From positions 87,074 to 151,073 of the forward strand of contig NZ_JAHBYD010000008.1 in NCBI RefSeq assembly GCF_019636135.1: DNA of 64,000 nt, read 5' to 3'. The notes under the pieces were generated by a model. That model did no database searches. It had not been told where the DNA came from and worked only from the letters and a program-made list of their open reading frames with translations. Both the position numbers and the translations under genes were made by a program. Shown in pieces: positions 24,604 to 33,922 of this stretch (its first letter is position 1; each line of letters begins with the position of its first letter). The DNA comes from Phenylobacterium sp. (GTDB taxonomy: Bacteria > Pseudomonadota > Alphaproteobacteria > Caulobacterales > Caulobacteraceae).

Positions 24604-25296
24604 TCACGCCGCCACGGCGTCCGGCGTGAACGATGCACGGCCGCCGCCGCTCGACCAGCCCGCGAGCGCCTCGGCGCAGACGCGCTTGCCGCGCACCAGG
24701 TGCTTTTCCAGCGTGCTCACCGAGATCCCGAGGCTGTCGGACATCTGCTTGTAGGACAGCTCCTGGACGGTCCGGAGCTCGATCACCTGGCGGCAGCGCG
24801 GCGGCAGGCTGGCGAGCGCCCGGACGTAGGCCGTCTCCTGCTCGCGGGCGATGATCGCCTCCTCGGCCGTCGGCGTGGGCGATTCCGGCTGCGCCTCGTC
24901 GAGAATGGGCGCGGCGCGGTCGATGACGCCGTTGCGCCGGCTGCGCAGCCGGTTCAGCGCCAGGCGATAGCTGGTCTTGAACAGGACCGCGCGCGGATGG
25001 GCGTAGTCGTCCAGGCTGCCCTGCCGGTGCAGTCGCAGGAAGGCCTCCTGGGCCACGTCCTCGGCGTCGGCCTCCGCCTTCAGGATTCTGGTCAGATAGA
25101 TCCGCAGGTTCGTGAATTCGGATCGGTAGAGGTCGGCCAGGACCCGCGATGCGGAGGACCGGCGCGACGAATCCGAAATCCCGGCGCCCTGGCCGAACCC
25201 GCTCTCGTCCACCCCGTCCACGAGCCCCTCCCTGTCCCATGCCGAGTCGGATTCGACTCGTGGGTCGAACAGCCAACTCACGGGTAGGCATGTCAT
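24604..25296 (-). CDS. Sigma-70 family (ECF-like) RNA polymerase sigma factor
   Basis: 230-aa sigma factor. Region 2 includes LADLYRSEFTNLRIYLTRILKAEADAEDVAQEAFLRL; region 4 includes LASLPPRCRQVIELRTVQELSYKQMSDSLGISVSTLEKHLVRG. This is the FecI-like style. No FecR/anti-sigma gene is adjacent. The first about 60 residues (to ASRVLADLYR) are unusual and may be non-native; a later start is possible. It lies 41 bp upstream of the acyl-CoA synthetase on the same strand and divergent from a TetR gene 72 bp away. Confidence 0.8.
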   Translation of the reverse strand: MTCLPVSWLFDPRVESDSAWDREGLVDGVDESGFGQGAGISDSSRRSSASRVLADLYRSEFTNLRIYLTRILKAEADAEDVAQEAFLRLHRQGSLDDYAHPRAVLFKTSYRLALNRLRSRRNGVIDRAAPILDEAQPESPTPTAEEAIIAREQETAYVRALASLPPRCRQVIELRTVQELSYKQMSDSLGISVSTLEKHLVRGKRVCAEALAGWSSGGGRASFTPDAVAA

Positions 25297-25368
25297 CCCT
25301 CTAGTCGAACCGCTGTCAACGGGTATTATCGCTGCGGGGCGCCAGTTGCGTCGGCTCGGGGTGTTGGA

Positions 25369-26013
25369 ATGGCGAAGGCGAAGCCGAAGCGGCCGTGGGG
25401 TGAAGCCATCCAGGATCGCGGCGAGCAATTCGAGATGAAGCGTCAGGTGGTGTTGCGCACCGCCGCGCGGATCTACACCGAGCGCGGCTTTCACGAGACG
25501 ACGCTGGCGGACATCGCCGACGAGCTGAACATCTCCAAGCCGACGCTCTATTACTACTTCAAGAGCAAGGACGAGATCCTGTTCGAGTGCCATCGGATCG
25601 GCATCGAGGCGATCACCGACGGCGAGACGCCGATGCCGCCGCCCGGTCAAGGCACCGCCCGCGAACGCCTGCACGAGTTCCTGCGCCGCTACGTGCGCAT
25701 GGTCGTCGACGACTTCGGCACCTGCCTGGTGATGACCGGCACCAACGCCCTGGAGCCGGAGAATCGCGCCGAGGTGGTCGGCGGCCGGCGGCAGATCGAC
25801 GGCATGCTGCGCGCGATCCTGGACGAGGGCGGCCTCGACGGCAGCCTGGTCTGCCCCGACCCCAAGGTCACCGCGATGTTCATCTTCGGCGCGATGAACT
25901 GGATCCCGCACTGGTATCATCGCGACGGCCCGATCACGGTCGAGGAGCTGACCGACCGGCTGGCCGCCTTCGTCGACCAGGCCCTGCCGCCGGGGCCCGC
26001 TGCAGGCGCGTGA
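25369..26013 (+). CDS. TetR-family transcriptional regulator
   Basis: 214-aa repressor-type regulator. The helix-turn-helix reads TAARIYTERGFHETTLADIADELNISKPTLYYYFKSKDEILFE (residues about 30-70), and a helical ligand domain follows. The N-terminus (MAKAKPKRPWGEAIQDRG) is basic. Divergent from the sigma factor with 72 bp between, so it probably controls the 20161-25296 genes; TetR proteins beside acyl-CoA enzymes usually sense acyl-CoAs or the aromatic/lipid substrate. Confidence 0.88.
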   Translation: MAKAKPKRPWGEAIQDRGEQFEMKRQVVLRTAARIYTERGFHETTLADIADELNISKPTLYYYFKSKDEILFECHRIGIEAITDGETPMPPPGQGTARERLHEFLRRYVRMVVDDFGTCLVMTGTNALEPENRAEVVGGRRQIDGMLRAILDEGGLDGSLVCPDPKVTAMFIFGAMNWIPHWYHRDGPITVEELTDRLAAFVDQALPPGPAAGA

Positions 26014-26171
26014 CGACGGCGGCCGCGCGCCACGAACGTCCGCGCCGCGCCGTGCGGAACGCACGTCCCGATTGAGGAAATCGCTCTGCGCCGTGTCTAT
26101 CAAGACGGCCCCGGGGTTGCTCGGTCCCGCCGCGAAGGCGGCGGTGGCGCCCGCTTGCGCTTATACGAGAT

Positions 26172-26183
26172 TTGTGATCACAA
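26172..26183 (+). promoter_or_regulatory. GntR-type operator copy 1 (TTGTGATCACAA)
   Basis: Perfect 12-bp palindrome 27 bp upstream of the kinase gene start. The same core occurs at 30930-30941 and 41335-41346, each in front of a gene of the same catabolic island, and an FCD-type GntR gene lies in this operon. A TTATAC element just upstream could be the -10 box. Confidence 0.7.
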
Positions 26184-26210
26184 GAAACGAAGAAGTTTGA
26201 AGGCCAGGTG

Positions 26211-27251
26211 ATGTTCGAAGGCGGCGGCGTGTTGGAACGCGTAGATGCCCAGGTTCCGGAGACCGAGGTCGAACGCCGCGCCGAGCGCACGTTCGGCGTC
26301 CGTGGCCGCGCCGAGCGGCTGACCGGCGAGCGCGACCAGAACTTCCGCCTGCAGGCCGAGGGCGGCGAGGCCTACATCCTCAAGATCAGCAACTCGGCCG
26401 AGGACGCGCCCGTCACCGACCTGCAGACGCGGGCCCTGCTGCACATGGCCGCCGCCGACCCGGGCCTGCCGGCGCCCAAGGTGCAGCCGGCGCTGGACGG
26501 CGCGCCCCAGGCGCGCTGGACCCTGCCGCAGGGCGAGACCTGCGTCGTGCGGCTGTTCACCTTCCTCGAAGGCATGCCGCTGTACCGGGCCGAGGCCACG
26601 CCGGCGCTGCTCTGCGCGGTGGGCGAGGCGCTGGCCCGCGTCGATCTGGCCCTGGCCGACTTCCGCCATCCCGCCGACGGCCACGACCTGCTCTGGGACC
26701 TGCAGCACGCCGTGCGCCTGCGCGAGCTGGCCGGGGCCATCGACGACGCCGACGTCCGCGGCTTGGCCGAGGCGGGGCTGGCGCTCTTCGCCGAGGCGGC
26801 CGCGCCGAAGCTGCCGGCCCTGCGCGCCCAGCTCATCCACAACGACCTCAATCCGCACAACGTGCTGGTGGCGGCCGACGGCGCGCCCGTGGTGACCGGC
26901 ATCCTCGACCTCGGCGACGCCGTGCGCGCGCCCCTCGTCAACGACGTGGCGGTGGCCGCCGCCTACCACGTCGGCGACGGCGCCGACCCGCTGGGCGGCG
27001 TCGCAGCCCTGCTCCGCGGCTTTCATCGCGCCTGCCCGCTGCAGGACGCCGAGCTCGACGTGCTGGTCCCGCTGATCGTCGGGCGCATGGCCATGACCGC
27101 CGCCATCACCTCATGGCGCGCCAGGAGCCACGCCGGCAATCGCGACTACATCTTCCGCAATCTCCCGGCCTCGGTGACCGGCCTGCGCCAGCTCCTGGGC
27201 CTCGGCCCGGACGCGGCCGCCGGGCGGCTGCGCGCCGCGCTGGAGGGCTGA
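26211..27251 (+). CDS. Phosphotransferase, APH / hydroxylysine-kinase-like
   Basis: About 346-aa small-molecule kinase of the aminoglycoside phosphotransferase fold. The catalytic loop is [13 protein letters not shown] (residues about 220-232), followed by the metal-binding ILDLGDAV; the N-lobe has EAYILKISN with the ATP-binding lysine. Its nearest described relatives by pattern are amino-alcohol kinases such as 5-hydroxylysine kinase. It is immediately followed by a phospho-lyase-like PLP enzyme, the pairing known for phosphoethanolamine or phosphohydroxylysine breakdown. ATG 26211 is preceded by an in-frame GTG at 26208. Predicted to phosphorylate an amino alcohol in the cytoplasm. Confidence 0.8.
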   Translation: MFEGGGVLERVDAQVPETEVERRAERTFGVRGRAERLTGERDQNFRLQAEGGEAYILKISNSAEDAPVTDLQTRALLHMAAADPGLPAPKVQPALDGAPQARWTLPQGETCVVRLFTFLEGMPLYRAEATPALLCAVGEALARVDLALADFRHPADGHDLLWDLQHAVRLRELAGAIDDADVRGLAEAGLALFAEAAAPKLPALRAQLIHNDLNPHNVLVAADGAPVVTGILDLGDAVRAPLVNDVAVAAAYHVGDGADPLGGVAALLRGFHRACPLQDAELDVLVPLIVGRMAMTAAITSWRARSHAGNRDYIFRNLPASVTGLRQLLGLGPDAAAGRLRAALEG

Positions 27252-27254
27252 CCC

Positions 27255-28559
27255 ATGACCATGATCAACGCCTACGACGGGGCGGCAGCCGGCCTCTCGG
27301 CGGAGGACCGGGCGCTGTTGGCGCGCCGCGAGCGCGTGCTGGGGCCGGCCTACCGGCTCTTCTACGAGACGCCCCTGCACGTGGTGCGCGGCGAGGGCGT
27401 ATGGCTCTACGACAAGGCCGGCCGCCGCTACCTCGACGCCTACAACAACGTGGCTTCGGTCGGCCATTCGCGGCCCGAGGTGGTGGAGGCGATCGCGGCG
27501 CAGGCGGCGGTGCTCAACACCCACACCCGCTACCTGCACGAAGGCGTGGTGGCCTACGCCGAGGCGCTGCTCGCGACCTTCCCGGCCGAGCTGGCGAACC
27601 TGATGCTGACGTGTACGGGGAGCGAGGCCAACGACCTGGCGCTCCGCATCGCGCGCACGGTCACCGGCGGCCGGGGGCTGATCGTCACCGAGCTGGCCTA
27701 CCACGGCGTCACCGCCGCCATCGCCGGCGCCTCGCCCTCGCTCGGGCCCGGCAATCCGCTCGGACCCGACGTGTGGACCGTCCCCGCGCCGGTCAGTCCC
27801 GCCACCGGCGCCGACGTGGGCCGCCAGTTCGCCGACGGGGTCTCGCGCGCGCTCGGGGACATGCGGGCCAAGGGCGTGCGCCCCGCGGCCCTGCTGGTCG
27901 ACACCATCTTCTCCAGCGACGGCGTGTTCGCCGATCCGCCGGGATTCCTCACCGAAGCCGCCGGGCGGATCCGCGCCGCGGGCGGCCTGTTCATCGCCGA
28001 CGAGGTGCAGGCCGGCTTCGGCCGCGTCGGGCCGCAGATGTGGGGCTTCGCGCGCCACGGCCTGGTCCCGGACATCGTCACCATGGGCAAGCCCATGGGC
28101 AACGGCCATCCCGTCGCCGGTCTGGTCGTCCGCCACGAGCACGCGGCGGCCTTCGGGGCCGCCGTGCGCTATTTCAACACCTTCGGCGGCAACCCCGTGT
28201 CGTGCGCCGCGGCCATGGCGGTGCTGAAGGTGATCCAGGGCGAGCGGCTGGCCGAGAACAGCGGCGTCGTCGGCGACCGGCTCCGCGCCGGCCTCGACGC
28301 CCTCCGACAGCGCCACTCGCGGGTGGGCGAGGTGCGCGGCGCCGGCCTCTTCATCGGCGTCGATCTCGAGCGGCCGTCGGGCGAGCCCGCGCCCGAGGCC
28401 GCGACCGCCGTGGTCAACCACATGCGCGACGCGGGCGTGCTGATCAGCGCCACCGGCCCCGGCGGCAACATCCTGAAGATTCGACCGCCGCTGGTGTTCA
28501 AACCCGAACACGCCGATATCCTGCTGGGCGCCTTGAGCGAGGCGTTGGATGCGATCTGA
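27255..28559 (+). CDS. Class-III PLP enzyme, AGXT2L / amino-alcohol-phosphate phospho-lyase-like
   Basis: 434-aa fold-type I PLP enzyme. The PLP lysine is in PDIVTMGKPMGNGHPVAG, and the aspartate in FIADEVQAGFGRVG. Stretches such as LNTHTRYLHEGVV, GSEANDLALRIAR, YFNTFGGNPVSCA and RGAGLFIGVDLE resemble, from memory, the mammalian ethanolamine-phosphate and phosphohydroxylysine phospho-lyases rather than ordinary omega-aminotransferases. It would release phosphate and ammonia from a phosphorylated amino alcohol to give an aldehyde. Adjacent kinase and aldehyde dehydrogenase supply the flanking steps. A plain transaminase cannot be excluded without alignment. Confidence 0.82.
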   Translation: MTMINAYDGAAAGLSAEDRALLARRERVLGPAYRLFYETPLHVVRGEGVWLYDKAGRRYLDAYNNVASVGHSRPEVVEAIAAQAAVLNTHTRYLHEGVVAYAEALLATFPAELANLMLTCTGSEANDLALRIARTVTGGRGLIVTELAYHGVTAAIAGASPSLGPGNPLGPDVWTVPAPVSPATGADVGRQFADGVSRALGDMRAKGVRPAALLVDTIFSSDGVFADPPGFLTEAAGRIRAAGGLFIADEVQAGFGRVGPQMWGFARHGLVPDIVTMGKPMGNGHPVAGLVVRHEHAAAFGAAVRYFNTFGGNPVSCAAAMAVLKVIQGERLAENSGVVGDRLRAGLDALRQRHSRVGEVRGAGLFIGVDLERPSGEPAPEAATAVVNHMRDAGVLISATGPGGNILKIRPPLVFKPEHADILLGALSEALDAI

Positions 28560-28571
28560 TCGGGTGACGGC

Positions 28572-29282
28572 ATGCCGCTGAGACGGACATCCCTCGAGAC
28601 CACGACGGCGTCGGGGTTGCCCGAGTTCGGCCGCCTGGACCGCGCGACCCTGCAGACCCAGGCCTACCAGCAGCTTCGCAAGGCGGTGATGGGCGGGGTG
28701 TTCCGGCCGGGCACGGTGATCACCATCCGGGCCGCGGCGGACGCGCTGGGCACCAGCCCCATGCCGGTGCGCGCCGCCCTGCAGCGGCTGGAGGCCGAGG
28801 GCGCCCTGGTCGCCCGGGGCAGCAAGCGCACGCTGGAGATCCCCAATCTCAGCATCGAGGAGTACCATGAGCTCCGCGACATCCGGATCGTGCTCGAGGG
28901 CCTGGCCGCCGAGCGCGCCGTGGCCAACATCGAGGCCGCCGAGTTGCAGGAGGTCGAGCGCAACTGCCGGGCCATGCAGGAGGCCGCCGACGCCGGCGAC
29001 CGCGAAGGCTACGTCCGCGCCAACTGGACCTTCCACCTGTCGATCTACCGGGCCAGCCACATGGAGAGCCTGGTGGCCATGATCGAGGGGCTCTGGCTGC
29101 GGGTCGGCCCCTACGTGCAGCTCATGATGCCCGACCGGAAGAGCATGGTCGCCTCCATGCCCGACCATTGGCACATGGTCGAGGCGCTGAAGCAGCGCGA
29201 CGGCCGCGCCGCCAGCCAGGCGATCGCCGACGACATCAGCCACTCCGCGGTGAACCTGATGAAAGTCCTCAAGCACCGTTGA
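28572..29282 (+). CDS. GntR-family regulator (FCD / FadR subfamily)
   Basis: 236-aa regulator. The N-terminal winged helix has LQTQAYQQLRKAVMGGVFRPGTVITIRAAADALGTSPMPVRAALQRLEAEGALV; the C-terminal FCD ligand domain has ELRDIRIVLEGLAAERA, NWTFHLSIYRAS and DHWHMVEALKQRDG, whose Asp and His residues could hold a metal. It sits between the phospho-lyase and aldehyde dehydrogenase genes, 12 bp after the former. The TGTGATCACA palindromes at three promoters of this island are its likely operators, the effector probably being a pathway intermediate. Confidence 0.9.
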   Translation: MPLRRTSLETTTASGLPEFGRLDRATLQTQAYQQLRKAVMGGVFRPGTVITIRAAADALGTSPMPVRAALQRLEAEGALVARGSKRTLEIPNLSIEEYHELRDIRIVLEGLAAERAVANIEAAELQEVERNCRAMQEAADAGDREGYVRANWTFHLSIYRASHMESLVAMIEGLWLRVGPYVQLMMPDRKSMVASMPDHWHMVEALKQRDGRAASQAIADDISHSAVNLMKVLKHR

Positions 29283-29332
29283 GGCGGGCGCCCCTGGGGC
29301 GCCTTCACATCCCGACCTGAAGAGATCCACCG

Positions 29333-30802
29333 ATGTCCGAGGCGACGGCGCCGGAGCGCGCCCGCATGGCCCTGACGCGTCCCGACCTGATCCGCGAAGC
29401 CTGTTTCATCGGCGGCGCCTGGACGGGCGCGCCCGCGCTGGCGGTGACCAACCCCGCCACGGGCGGCCTGATCGGACGGGTCCCCGACCTGGGCGGCGCC
29501 GAGGCGCAGGCTGCGGTGGCCGCGGCCGAGGCGGCCCTGCCGGCCTGGCGTTCGGCCACGGCCCGGACGCGGGCCGAGGCGCTGCGGCGCTGGTTCGACC
29601 TGATCGTCGCCAACGCCGAGGACCTGGCGCGGCTCCTCACCGCCGAGCAGGGCAAGCCCCTGGCCGAGGCCCGTGGCGAGATCGCCTACGCGGCCAGCTT
29701 CGTCGAATGGTTCGCCGAGGAGGCCAAGCGGGCCTACGGCGAGGTCACCCCCGCCGCCGCCGACCGCCGCATCGTGACGCTGAAGCAGCCGGTGGGCGTC
29801 GCCGCCGCCGTCACGCCCTGGAACTTCCCCGCCGCGATGGTGACGCGCAAGGCCGCCCCGGCGCTGGCCGCCGGCTGCACGATGGTGGTCAAGCCGTCGG
29901 AACTCACGCCGTTCTCGGCCCTGGCCCTGGCGGTGCTGGCCGAAGAGGCCGGCGTCCCGGCGGGCGTGCTCAACGTGGTCACGGGCGACGCGGCGGCGAT
30001 CGGCGCGGTGCTCACCGGCGACCCGCGGGTGCGCAAGTTCAGCTTCACCGGCTCCACCCGCGTGGGCAAGCTGCTGGCCGCGCAGTGCGCCGGCACCGTG
30101 AAGCGGGTGTCGCTGGAGCTGGGCGGCAATGCGCCGTTCCTGGTGTTCGACGACGCCGACCTGGACGCCGCGGTGGAGGGGGCCGTCGCGTCGAAGTTCC
30201 GCAACACCGGCCAGACCTGCGTGTGCGCCAACCGGTTCCTCGTCCAGGCCGGGATCTACGACGCCTTCGCCACGGCGCTGGCGGCGCGGGTCGAGCGCCT
30301 CGTGGTGGGCGACGGCCTAGCCGGGCCCAGCGACCAGGGGCCGCTGATCAACCTGGCGGGCCGCGAGAAGGTCGCGGCGCATGTCGCCGACGCCCTGGCG
30401 CAGGGCGCGGCCCTGGCGACGGGCGGCGCGCCGCTGGCGGGCGAGGGCGCCTTCTACCGCCCCACCGTCCTGCGCGAGGTGCCGGCGACGGCGCTGCTCT
30501 GCCGCGAGGAGACCTTCGGGCCGGTGGCGGGGCTGGTGCGGTTCTCCACGGAGGCCGAGGCCGTGGCGCTGGCCAACGACACGCCGGCGGGCCTGGCGGC
30601 CTATGTCTTCACCCGCGACGTCGGCCGCGCCTGGCGGGTGGGGGAGGCGCTGGAGTACGGCATGGTCGGCGTGAACACCGGCTCGATCTCCACCGAGGTC
30701 GCGCCGTTCGGCGGGATCAAGGAATCCGGCGTCGGCCGCGAGGGCTCGCGCCATGGGCTGGACGAGTATCTCGAACTGAAGACCCTCACCCTGGCGATGT
30801 GA
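29333..30802 (+). CDS. NAD(P)-dependent aldehyde dehydrogenase (semialdehyde dehydrogenase-like)
   Basis: 489-aa ALDH. Motifs: TPWNFPAAMVTRKAAPALAAG, FTGSTRVGKLL, catalytic glutamate in SLELGGNAPFLVF, catalytic cysteine in FRNTGQTCVCANRFLV, and the C-terminal GGIKESGVGREGSRHG. This is the GabD-like succinate/glutarate semialdehyde group. In this operon it should oxidise the aldehyde released by the phospho-lyase (acetaldehyde if ethanolamine, 2-aminoadipate semialdehyde if hydroxylysine). ATG 29333 follows a GAAGAGAT ribosome site. Confidence 0.92.
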   Translation: MSEATAPERARMALTRPDLIREACFIGGAWTGAPALAVTNPATGGLIGRVPDLGGAEAQAAVAAAEAALPAWRSATARTRAEALRRWFDLIVANAEDLARLLTAEQGKPLAEARGEIAYAASFVEWFAEEAKRAYGEVTPAAADRRIVTLKQPVGVAAAVTPWNFPAAMVTRKAAPALAAGCTMVVKPSELTPFSALALAVLAEEAGVPAGVLNVVTGDAAAIGAVLTGDPRVRKFSFTGSTRVGKLLAAQCAGTVKRVSLELGGNAPFLVFDDADLDAAVEGAVASKFRNTGQTCVCANRFLVQAGIYDAFATALAARVERLVVGDGLAGPSDQGPLINLAGREKVAAHVADALAQGAALATGGAPLAGEGAFYRPTVLREVPATALLCREETFGPVAGLVRFSTEAEAVALANDTPAGLAAYVFTRDVGRAWRVGEALEYGMVGVNTGSISTEVAPFGGIKESGVGREGSRHGLDEYLELKTLTLAM

Positions 30803-30900
30803 TCACGGATCGCAAGGGGCCGAGACTGCCCCGGCGCCGGCATTCCCTTGCCCACGAAGCGGGCAGCGCCGCCTGTGGCCGGCCCTGTTGCCGCGCTCCG

Positions 30901-30930
30901 TTGACATCTGTTATCCCACATGTCGATATC
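30901..30930 (+). promoter_or_regulatory. Probable promoter of the TonB receptor gene
   Basis: TTGACA (30901-30906) is followed after about 18 nt by GATATC (30925-30930), a passable -35/-10 pair. The GntR palindrome at 30930-30941 starts where the -10 ends, an arrangement that would let a repressor block the start site. Confidence 0.45.
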
Positions 30931-30941
30931 TGTGATCACAA
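30930..30941 (+). promoter_or_regulatory. GntR-type operator copy 2
   Basis: CTGTGATCACAA has one mismatch to the TTGTGATCACAA palindrome and keeps the 10-bp core TGTGATCACA. It lies 70 bp before the TonB receptor start and just past a TTGACA-GATATC promoter. Confidence 0.65.
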
Positions 30942-31011
30942 AACCTATGAAGCCGACGGGCTTCGCGGCACAGCAGGCGCAGCCGTCCGGCTGCGGGGGA
31001 AAGGGTTAGCC

Positions 31012-33864
31012 ATGCGCACTCATTGGATCTCCGCGTCGGCGCTGACGCTCGGCGCGCTCATCGCCACCGCCGCCCAGGCCCAGGCCAGGGCCGACGCCGC
31101 CCCGGGCGAGGTGGACGAGGTGGTGGTCACCGGCTCCCGCCTGTCGCAGACGGCGATCACCTCGCCGACGCCCGTGCTCGCGGTGACCAGCGAGGCGCTG
31201 AAGCAGGCCGGCACCGAGAACGTCGCCGACGTGCTGACCGAACTGGGCTCGATCGGCGTGGGCCGCACCGACACCAACAGCCAGAACAACTACGCTCTGG
31301 CCGCCATGAACCTGGTGGACCTGCGCAAGCTGGGCTTCAACCGCACGCTGACCCTCGTCAACGGCCGCCGGCAGGTGGCGGGCGACATCTTCAGCAACGC
31401 CGTCGACCTCAACTCCATTCCCGCCACGCTGGTCGAGCGGGTCGAGGTGGTGACGGGCGGGACCTCGGCCATCTACGGCGCAGACGCCGTCTCGGGCGTC
31501 ATCAACGTCATCCTCAAGAAGGACTTCGACGGCTTCGAGGCCCGCGTGCGCGGCGGCGTCGCCTCACGCGGCGACGCCGAGAGCTTCGGCGTCTCGCTGA
31601 CCGGCGGCCAGAACTTCGCGGACAGGCGCGGCAACATCACCGCGACCCTGGTCTACGACACCCAGGAAGGCGTGAAGGCGACCGCCCGCAGCTACGCGGT
31701 CAACGGCCTCAACTGGATCGTCAATCCGGCCAACCGCGCCTCCAACGACGGCGTGCCGAACCAGATCCTGCGGGAGCGGATCCGCTTCCTGGGCCCGCCC
31801 ACCCAGTCGGGCTTCATCGATTTCGGCGGCGGCGCCTTCTACACCGTCAACCCCGACGGCCAGAGCGTGCGGCCCTTCGACTTCGGCGAGATCGGCAACC
31901 AGTCGGGCCGCAGCATCGGCGGCGACAACGGCTTCTTCGAGAAATACGACAACCTGGCCCAGCCCTACGAGCGCATGGGCCTCAGCGCGAACCTGTCCTT
32001 CGAGGCGGCCGAGAACGTCCGCTTCTTCGCCGAGGGCCGCTACATCACCACGCACGTGGAGACCCGCTGGCAGCCGACGGCCGACTTCGAGTACGGCCCG
32101 CCCATCATCCTGGCCAGCAACCCCTATGTGCCGGCCAACCTGCAGGCCATCCTGACCGCGGCCAACGCGCCCGCCTTCGCCTTCTACCGGGTCTATGAGG
32201 ACTTCGGCCGCCGCGGCTCGGACAGCGACCGCAGCACGCTGCAGTTCACCGCCGGCTTCGACGGCAAGGTGCTCGACCGCTTCAAGTACGAGGTGTTCGC
32301 GGGCTACGGGCGGACCAAGCTCGAGACCCTCCTGGTCGACGGCCGCGACCAGGACCGCTTCCTGGAGTCGGTGAACGTGGCGCTGGTGAACGGCGCCCCC
32401 GCCTGCGCCGACGCCGCGGCCCGCGCCCGCGGTTGCATGCCGCTCAACGTGTTCAATCCCGCCGCGACGCCCCTCGGCATCGCCTACAGCCGGGTCAGCG
32501 ACGTCTACAACGCCAGGAACACCCTGAAGATGGCCGGCGCCAACGTGACCGGCGACCTCTTCACCCTGCCGGCCGGGCCGGTGGCCGTGGCGCTCGGCGT
32601 CGAGGCCCGCCAGACCATCGCCGAGACCATGCCCTCGCTCGCCGTCCAGCGCGGCCGCATCCAGATGCTGTTCGAAGGCCCGATCTACGGGAAGATCAAC
32701 GTCAAGGAGGCCTTCGGCGAGGTGCGGGTCCCGCTGCTGAAGGACCTGCCGCTGGTCCACGAGCTGACCCTGCAGGCCGCCGGCCGGGTGTCGGACTACA
32801 ACACCAGCGGCACGACCGAGACCTGGAACGTGGGCGGCGTCTACAGCCCCGTCGAGTCGGTGCGCGTCCGGGTGATGCGCTCGAAGTCGGTGCGCGCGCC
32901 GAACGTGACCGAGTTGTTCGCCCCGCAGATCCAGGGCTTCCAGAACGTCACCGATCCCTGCAACGCGCCCACCATCAACGACAACGCCAACCGCCTGGCC
33001 AACTGCCGCGCCCTGGGGGTCCCGGCAGGCTTCGTGGCGACCACCGGCTCCAAGGCCGTGTTCGGCGGCGGCAACGGCGCGCTCACGCCCGAGACCGCCG
33101 ACACCTGGACGGTGGGCGTGACCTTCGCCCCGGCCTTCCTCCCCGGCTTCAGCGCGACGGTCGACTGGTTCGACATCGACATCAGCGACGCGATCGGGGC
33201 GATCCCGGCGCAGACGGTGCTGAACAACTGCGTCGACCTGGCCGTGGCGCCCGCCGCTAATCCGCTGTGCGGCGCCATCGTCCGCGACGCTGCGACCCGC
33301 CAGATCGTCAGCGTGTCGGGCAAGGCGCTGAACATCGGGGCGCTGAAGACCCGCGGCGTCGATTTCGCGCTCAACTACGGTTTCGCGCTCGAGACGTACG
33401 TGAGCCTGCCGGGCCGCGCCTACGTCAGCGTGAGCGGCACCTGGCTCGACAAGCTGCGCTCGCTCACCGACGCCAACAACCCGGCCTCGGAGAACCAGCT
33501 CGAGGACATGCTGGGCGTGCCGGAATGGGAGGTCTCGGGCTCGGCCACCTACCAGCTCGACAGGCTGGCCGTGACCTGGCGCACGCACTACCTCGCCAGC
33601 ACCTTCGTCTATCCGTCGATCCTGCTGTCGGCGCCGCCGGTGTCGGACAACCTGGAGAAGCCGCGCACGGGCGCGGAGATCTATCACGACCTGTCGGTGA
33701 GCTACGACCTGACCGCGGGCACCAACGTGCGGTTCAACGTGAACAACATCTTCGACAACAAGCCGCCGAAGCGTGGGAACAATATCCACCAGGGGCTGAA
33801 CAACGCCTCGATCTATCCGAACCTGGGGACCATGTTCTCGGCCGCCGTCACGCACCGGTTCTAG
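31012..33864 (+). CDS. TonB-dependent receptor (second, 950 aa)
   Basis: Outer-membrane transporter with signal peptide (ISASALTLGALIATAAQAQA), a TonB-box/plug start GEVDEVVVTGSRLSQTA, plug motifs LTLVNGRRQVAGD, VERVEVVTGGTSAIYGADAVSGVINVI, and a long barrel ending in VTHRF. The large Caulobacterales/Xanthomonadales type of about 950 aa often serves peptides or glycans. ATG 31012 follows GGGGAAAGGG. The GntR operator upstream and the ABC importer downstream suggest it passes the same substrate across the outer membrane. Confidence 0.93.
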   Translation: MRTHWISASALTLGALIATAAQAQARADAAPGEVDEVVVTGSRLSQTAITSPTPVLAVTSEALKQAGTENVADVLTELGSIGVGRTDTNSQNNYALAAMNLVDLRKLGFNRTLTLVNGRRQVAGDIFSNAVDLNSIPATLVERVEVVTGGTSAIYGADAVSGVINVILKKDFDGFEARVRGGVASRGDAESFGVSLTGGQNFADRRGNITATLVYDTQEGVKATARSYAVNGLNWIVNPANRASNDGVPNQILRERIRFLGPPTQSGFIDFGGGAFYTVNPDGQSVRPFDFGEIGNQSGRSIGGDNGFFEKYDNLAQPYERMGLSANLSFEAAENVRFFAEGRYITTHVETRWQPTADFEYGPPIILASNPYVPANLQAILTAANAPAFAFYRVYEDFGRRGSDSDRSTLQFTAGFDGKVLDRFKYEVFAGYGRTKLETLLVDGRDQDRFLESVNVALVNGAPACADAAARARGCMPLNVFNPAATPLGIAYSRVSDVYNARNTLKMAGANVTGDLFTLPAGPVAVALGVEARQTIAETMPSLAVQRGRIQMLFEGPIYGKINVKEAFGEVRVPLLKDLPLVHELTLQAAGRVSDYNTSGTTETWNVGGVYSPVESVRVRVMRSKSVRAPNVTELFAPQIQGFQNVTDPCNAPTINDNANRLANCRALGVPAGFVATTGSKAVFGGGNGALTPETADTWTVGVTFAPAFLPGFSATVDWFDIDISDAIGAIPAQTVLNNCVDLAVAPAANPLCGAIVRDAATRQIVSVSGKALNIGALKTRGVDFALNYGFALETYVSLPGRAYVSVSGTWLDKLRSLTDANNPASENQLEDMLGVPEWEVSGSATYQLDRLAVTWRTHYLASTFVYPSILLSAPPVSDNLEKPRTGAEIYHDLSVSYDLTAGTNVRFNVNNIFDNKPPKRGNNIHQGLNNASIYPNLGTMFSAAVTHRF

Positions 33865-33922
33865 CCGTTTCCTGGCCTGCCCCCCGGCCTTGTGGTTCTG
33901 TTGCGTGAGTAGGGAGACGCTG

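Noticed and set aside
21066..24638. A 1190-codon minus-strand open frame
   Set aside because: Only its last 139 codons look like a real protein; the rest is a shadow of the PhyH, NTF2-like and acyl-CoA synthetase genes.
26172..26183. CRP/FNR-type site
   Set aside because: CRP sites have TGTGA and TCACA separated by six bases. Here the halves touch (TGTGATCACA) in all three copies, which suits a GntR-type dimer better.
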